Below are positions 61,975 to 64,000 of a stretch of DNA of 64,000 bases, in pieces. How positions within the stretch are numbered: position 1 is the first letter of the stretch; each line of letters starts with the position of its first letter. The notes below the pieces were generated by a model. It was given only the letters and a program-made list of their open reading frames with translations. It was not told the DNA's origin and made no database searches. The stretch is from assembly GCF_008831155.1 (NCBI RefSeq), contig NZ_WBKB01000004.1, positions 124,001 to 188,000 of the forward strand, in the 5' to 3' direction. This DNA comes from Gulosibacter chungangensis. GTDB taxonomy: Bacteria; Actinomycetota; Actinomycetes; Actinomycetales; Microbacteriaceae. The translations under genes were made by a program, and so were the position numbers.

Positions 61975-62571
61975 TTAGAGGCTCAGCAAGATGTCGCGCA
62001 TGGTCTCGATCTCACCGTTCTGGGTGTCGATGATCGACTGTGCCATCGAGACGGCATCCGGATTCACACCGGAGTCGACCTGAGCTTGCGCCATCTCCAC
62101 GGCACCCTCGTGATGCACGATCATCTGCTCCAGGAACAGTCGGCTCGCGTCGGGTCCAGTTGCGGCTTCGAGTGCCTGCATGTCTTCCTCGGTCATCATG
62201 CCGTCCATGTGGCCGCCGTGGCCCATGCCCATACCATCGGTTGCGGCCTGGGGCATGCCCCAGGCTTCGAGCATGGTGTTGAGCGTGTCGATCTCAGGCT
62301 GTTGTGCGGCTTTGATTTCTTCGGCGAGGGTGACAACACGAGGGTCGATGTCATCCTTCGCGAGAATCAGGTCGGACATATCGACGGCCTGCACATGGTG
62401 AGGGACCATCATCTGCGCGAACATCACGTCAGCAGAGTTGAAGTCCTCCGACACTGATGATGGTGCTGTCGAAGTAGCAGGTGCGGGTTCCGCTGGGCCA
62501 GTCGTGCAACCGGCAAGGACCAGTCCGGCGGCGAGAATGCCCGGGACAATAAACAAGGTTCGGAGTTTCAT
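61975..62571 (-). CDS. DUF305 lipoprotein, copper-associated
   Basis: The 198-residue lipoprotein (lipobox VLAGC, Cys22) has two DUF305 helical repeats marked by VMFAQMMVPHHVQAVDMSDL and LFLEQMIVHHEGAVEMAQAQ. Between them is a Met/His-rich stretch (GMGMGHGGHMDGMM). DUF305 proteins, such as CopM, bind Cu at M-x-x-H-H motifs outside the membrane. It is second in the copper operon. Confidence 0.9.
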   Translation of the reverse strand: MKLRTLFIVPGILAAGLVLAGCTTGPAEPAPATSTAPSSVSEDFNSADVMFAQMMVPHHVQAVDMSDLILAKDDIDPRVVTLAEEIKAAQQPEIDTLNTMLEAWGMPQAATDGMGMGHGGHMDGMMTEEDMQALEAATGPDASRLFLEQMIVHHEGAVEMAQAQVDSGVNPDAVSMAQSIIDTQNGEIETMRDILLSL

Positions 62572-62649
62572 GAGTTATTCCAATACGTCGAAGAATTTGG
62601 GATCGGCAAAGCGAGGCCATGCGCACATGGCGCGGCCCCGGTAGACCGA

Positions 62650-63132
62650 TCAAGTTCGACTAATGGAGAGTTCTTGCGGCGACGGCGTCATCGGACGGGG
62701 CGCACCCCGGGCATGAACAGCCATCTTCAATTCGTGCGCACCGAACCAGTGATCGGTGGCCAATCGCCGGGAGAGAACGAAGAGGAAGAACACACCCGCG
62801 GTCAGGAACACGAGCATGCAGATGACCTGGACCATGTCATGTTCGCCGCAGCCCGCTCCACAGGCGACACCGGGATCCGAAAGTCCATCTGCGTGCGCGG
62901 CCGTTGGGTGCTCGCCATGCCCGGAGGTGACCGCCGTCGTGGGGCTTCCGGGCGCGGCTTCAGCGTGCATTACCGACGCCGTTGCAGGTGCGGCCTCGTG
63001 GCGCCCACCATGCCCGAAGGCGTGCATGAGTACGGCGCACAGGAGGAGAGCGCCGAGTGCGAATAGCGCAACGAGGAACCGGGGTGGGTGCGGGCTGACC
63101 GGACGCGAAGGGGCGGTATTCGCTATCGACAT
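62650..63132 (-). CDS. DUF6153-type membrane protein, first gene of the copper operon
   Basis: The 160-residue protein has a helix (LVALFALGALLLCAVLMHAFG), an extracellular His-rich loop (GHGGRHEAAP…HGEHPTAAHADG) with CGAGCGEHD, and a second helix (MVQVICMLVFLTAGVFFLFVL), followed by a basic tail. Proteins of this layout accompany actinobacterial copper operons. ATG 63132 is chosen because gggagg lies eight bases upstream; an upstream in-frame start at 63162 is possible. The CsoR-type palindrome lies about 70 bp upstream. Confidence 0.75.
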   Translation of the reverse strand: MSIANTAPSRPVSPHPPRFLVALFALGALLLCAVLMHAFGHGGRHEAAPATASVMHAEAAPGSPTTAVTSGHGEHPTAAHADGLSDPGVACGAGCGEHDMVQVICMLVFLTAGVFFLFVLSRRLATDHWFGAHELKMAVHARGAPRPMTPSPQELSISRT

Positions 63133-63199
63133 ACCTCCACCTCCCGGGCCGGTAAGACTCAAATTGCCTCACCCATTCTATTTCAATACCACTCCGCAT

Positions 63200-63218
63200 A
63201 ATACCTCCCCGGGGTATT
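63200..63218. promoter_or_regulatory. CsoR-type operator of the copper operon
   Basis: AATACCTCCCCGGGGTATT, an imperfect G-tract palindrome upstream of the four copper genes, similar to the ATACCCCCGGGGGTAT site at 10053. No copper-sensing csoR gene is visible nearby, so the sensor must be elsewhere. Confidence 0.65.
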
Positions 63219-63512
63219 CAGCGGGAGTGTGGTTTCTGAGTGGCATGTGCCAAAGGACGGAGCGAGCAGCTGCCCGAGGTCGGCACTCGCGGCGTTGACC
63301 TGCGCACTGAACCAAGGTATGCCGTGGAGGTTCTTGTCGCCTGGACTTGATCGATCACGCCGGTCGTTGACACGGGCCAGACCTTCGTCTGTAGCCCCAC
63401 GCGTCTGGCAGATCGAGGAACGTCGCCGTTCGTGACGCGTTCTTGATGCCGCAGATGTTGCATGTTCACCTCCTCCCTGACGGAGGAAAGGTGAGCGTCA
63501 ATAACAGTGTCG
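63219..63512 (+). other. intergenic region before the relaxase gene
   Basis: About 290 bp without a convincing gene. A CTCCTCCCTGACGGAGGAAAGG dyad-like stretch lies at 63470-63491 (CCTCC…GGAGG). An SD-like ggaggaaag at 63482-63490 is too far from the relaxase start to serve it. It probably carries promoters for both directions. Confidence 0.4.
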
Positions 63513-64000
63513 ATGAGGCTAATGTCGGCGGGTGATGGCTACAAGTACCTCCTGCGCACCGTCGCCGCCGGAGACGGTGACCGCGACCTTTCGACACCGC
63601 TCACGCGCTACTACAGCGCCGACGGTACGCCGCCCGGCAGGTGGATGGGGAGCGGCATCGCTGCGCTCGGAATCGGTCAGCTTGCACTGGGCGACGAGGT
63701 TTCCGAAGCTCAGCTCCAACTCCTCATCGGCATGGGTCGCGACCCCATCACTGGCGAACCGCTGGGCCGGGCGTACCCGAAGTACAAGCCCAAGTTGGAG
63801 CGGATCACCGAGCGGGTCGCCGCACTCCCGCCGGGCCTGAGCGCCGCAGCGCGCGGGCGCGAGGCGGCCACGATCGAAACTGAGGAGTCAGCGAGGGGGA
63901 CGCGGCGAGCGGTCGCGGGGTACGACTACACGTTCTTGATCCCGAAGTCCGCCTCGGTGTTGTGGGCTGTCGCGGATGCCGGGACACAATCGCTCATCGC
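63513..64000 (+). CDS. MobF/TrwC-type relaxase, N-terminal part (runs off the window)
   Basis: The frame is open to the last base. It reads MSAGDGYKYLLRTVAAGDGDRD, LTRYYSADGTPPGRWMGSG, GDPITGEPLGRAYP-like RDPITGEPLGRAY, and AGYDYTFLIPKSASVLWAVAD, the N-terminal relaxase signature with the TyrTyr pair and the TFxxPKSxSVLWA motif. The His triad and helicase would lie beyond the edge. It nicks oriT to start conjugative transfer. Start is uncertain: GTG 63507, ATG 63513 or ATG 63522. Confidence 0.85.
   Translation, partial: MRLMSAGDGYKYLLRTVAAGDGDRDLSTPLTRYYSADGTPPGRWMGSGIAALGIGQLALGDEVSEAQLQLLIGMGRDPITGEPLGRAYPKYKPKLERITERVAALPPGLSAAARGREAATIETEESARGTRRAVAGYDYTFLIPKSASVLWAVADAGTQSLI

Larger units (their letters stand above)
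48863..64000. mobile_element. probable integrative (conjugative) element, right end outside window
   Basis: The region starts with arm-like repeats, a tyrosine integrase and an excisionase-like protein directly after a housekeeping operon. It then carries resistance cargo (ABC-F, MFS, arsenic, copper) and reaches a MobF-type relaxase at the right edge. Gene remnants at 55.1-55.5 kb and 58.1-58.6 kb and the higher GC of the arsenic block show a composite history. Left boundary is approximate and att sites are unproven. Confidence 0.65.

Overview
The window is about 60% GC and gene-dense. Its genes are typical of a Gram-positive actinobacterium: a GlpR/SepX-type septal membrane protein beside galU and a RimJ-like acetyltransferase, a class Ib nrdHIEF cluster, MscL, TatA, MurE, several apparently leaderless promoters and no outer-membrane genes. 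The combination fits Microbacteriaceae best (for example a Gulosibacter-, Pseudoclavibacter- or Leucobacter-like organism). That placement is inferred from gene content, because no rRNA gene is present.

Layout. 1-48.8 kb looks like chromosome. It runs: MFS exporter; mscL; 5-formyl-THF cyclo-ligase divergent from galU; acetyltransferase and glpR; a tRNA-Ala(CGC); a three-gene persulfide-detoxification operon (persulfide dioxygenase-rhodanese, CstR-like repressor, 53-residue Cys-rich protein) behind a perfect palindromic operator; surface and membrane proteins; a decayed sugar-nucleotide locus (CapD-type dehydratase and DegT-type aminotransferase) with two internal TAG codons and one frameshift; a DUR3-like symporter with its 43-residue partner; FrnE-like DsbA protein coupled to a tiny Cys-ended protein; qorB with a divergent HxlR regulator; an MFS gene stopped by an internal TGA; tatA; a trimethylamine monooxygenase gene (tmm) behind a long structured leader; a HerA-like ATPase; thrC; a BCCT transporter remnant; a solitary DNA methyltransferase; a D-lactate dehydrogenase-type flavoprotein; a metal P-type ATPase; thioredoxin; PRC-barrel and DUF4349 proteins; an aldo-keto reductase; murE; and nrdHIEF behind paired NrdR boxes and DnaA-box-like 9-mers.

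From about 48.8 kb to the right edge lies a probable integrative element. It opens with repeated GAGTGGCACG motifs, a tyrosine integrase and an excisionase-like protein, and runs off the window inside a MobF/TrwC-type relaxase. Its cargo is a DprA-like protein, a small membrane protein, an ABC-F ribosome-protection gene preceded by a six-residue leader ORF (MHLYFL), an MFS gene truncated against a recombinase remnant, an arsenic operon (acr3 with an internal TAG, an ArsR-ArsC fusion, arsC), a flavoprotein remnant, and a four-gene copper operon (DUF6153, DUF305, CueP-like lipoprotein, CopB-type ATPase) behind a CsoR-type palindrome. No csoR gene is visible in the element part of the window.

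The items most worth following up are the ABC-F leader peptide, the structured tmm leader, the three internal amber codons, and the small coupled Cys proteins.
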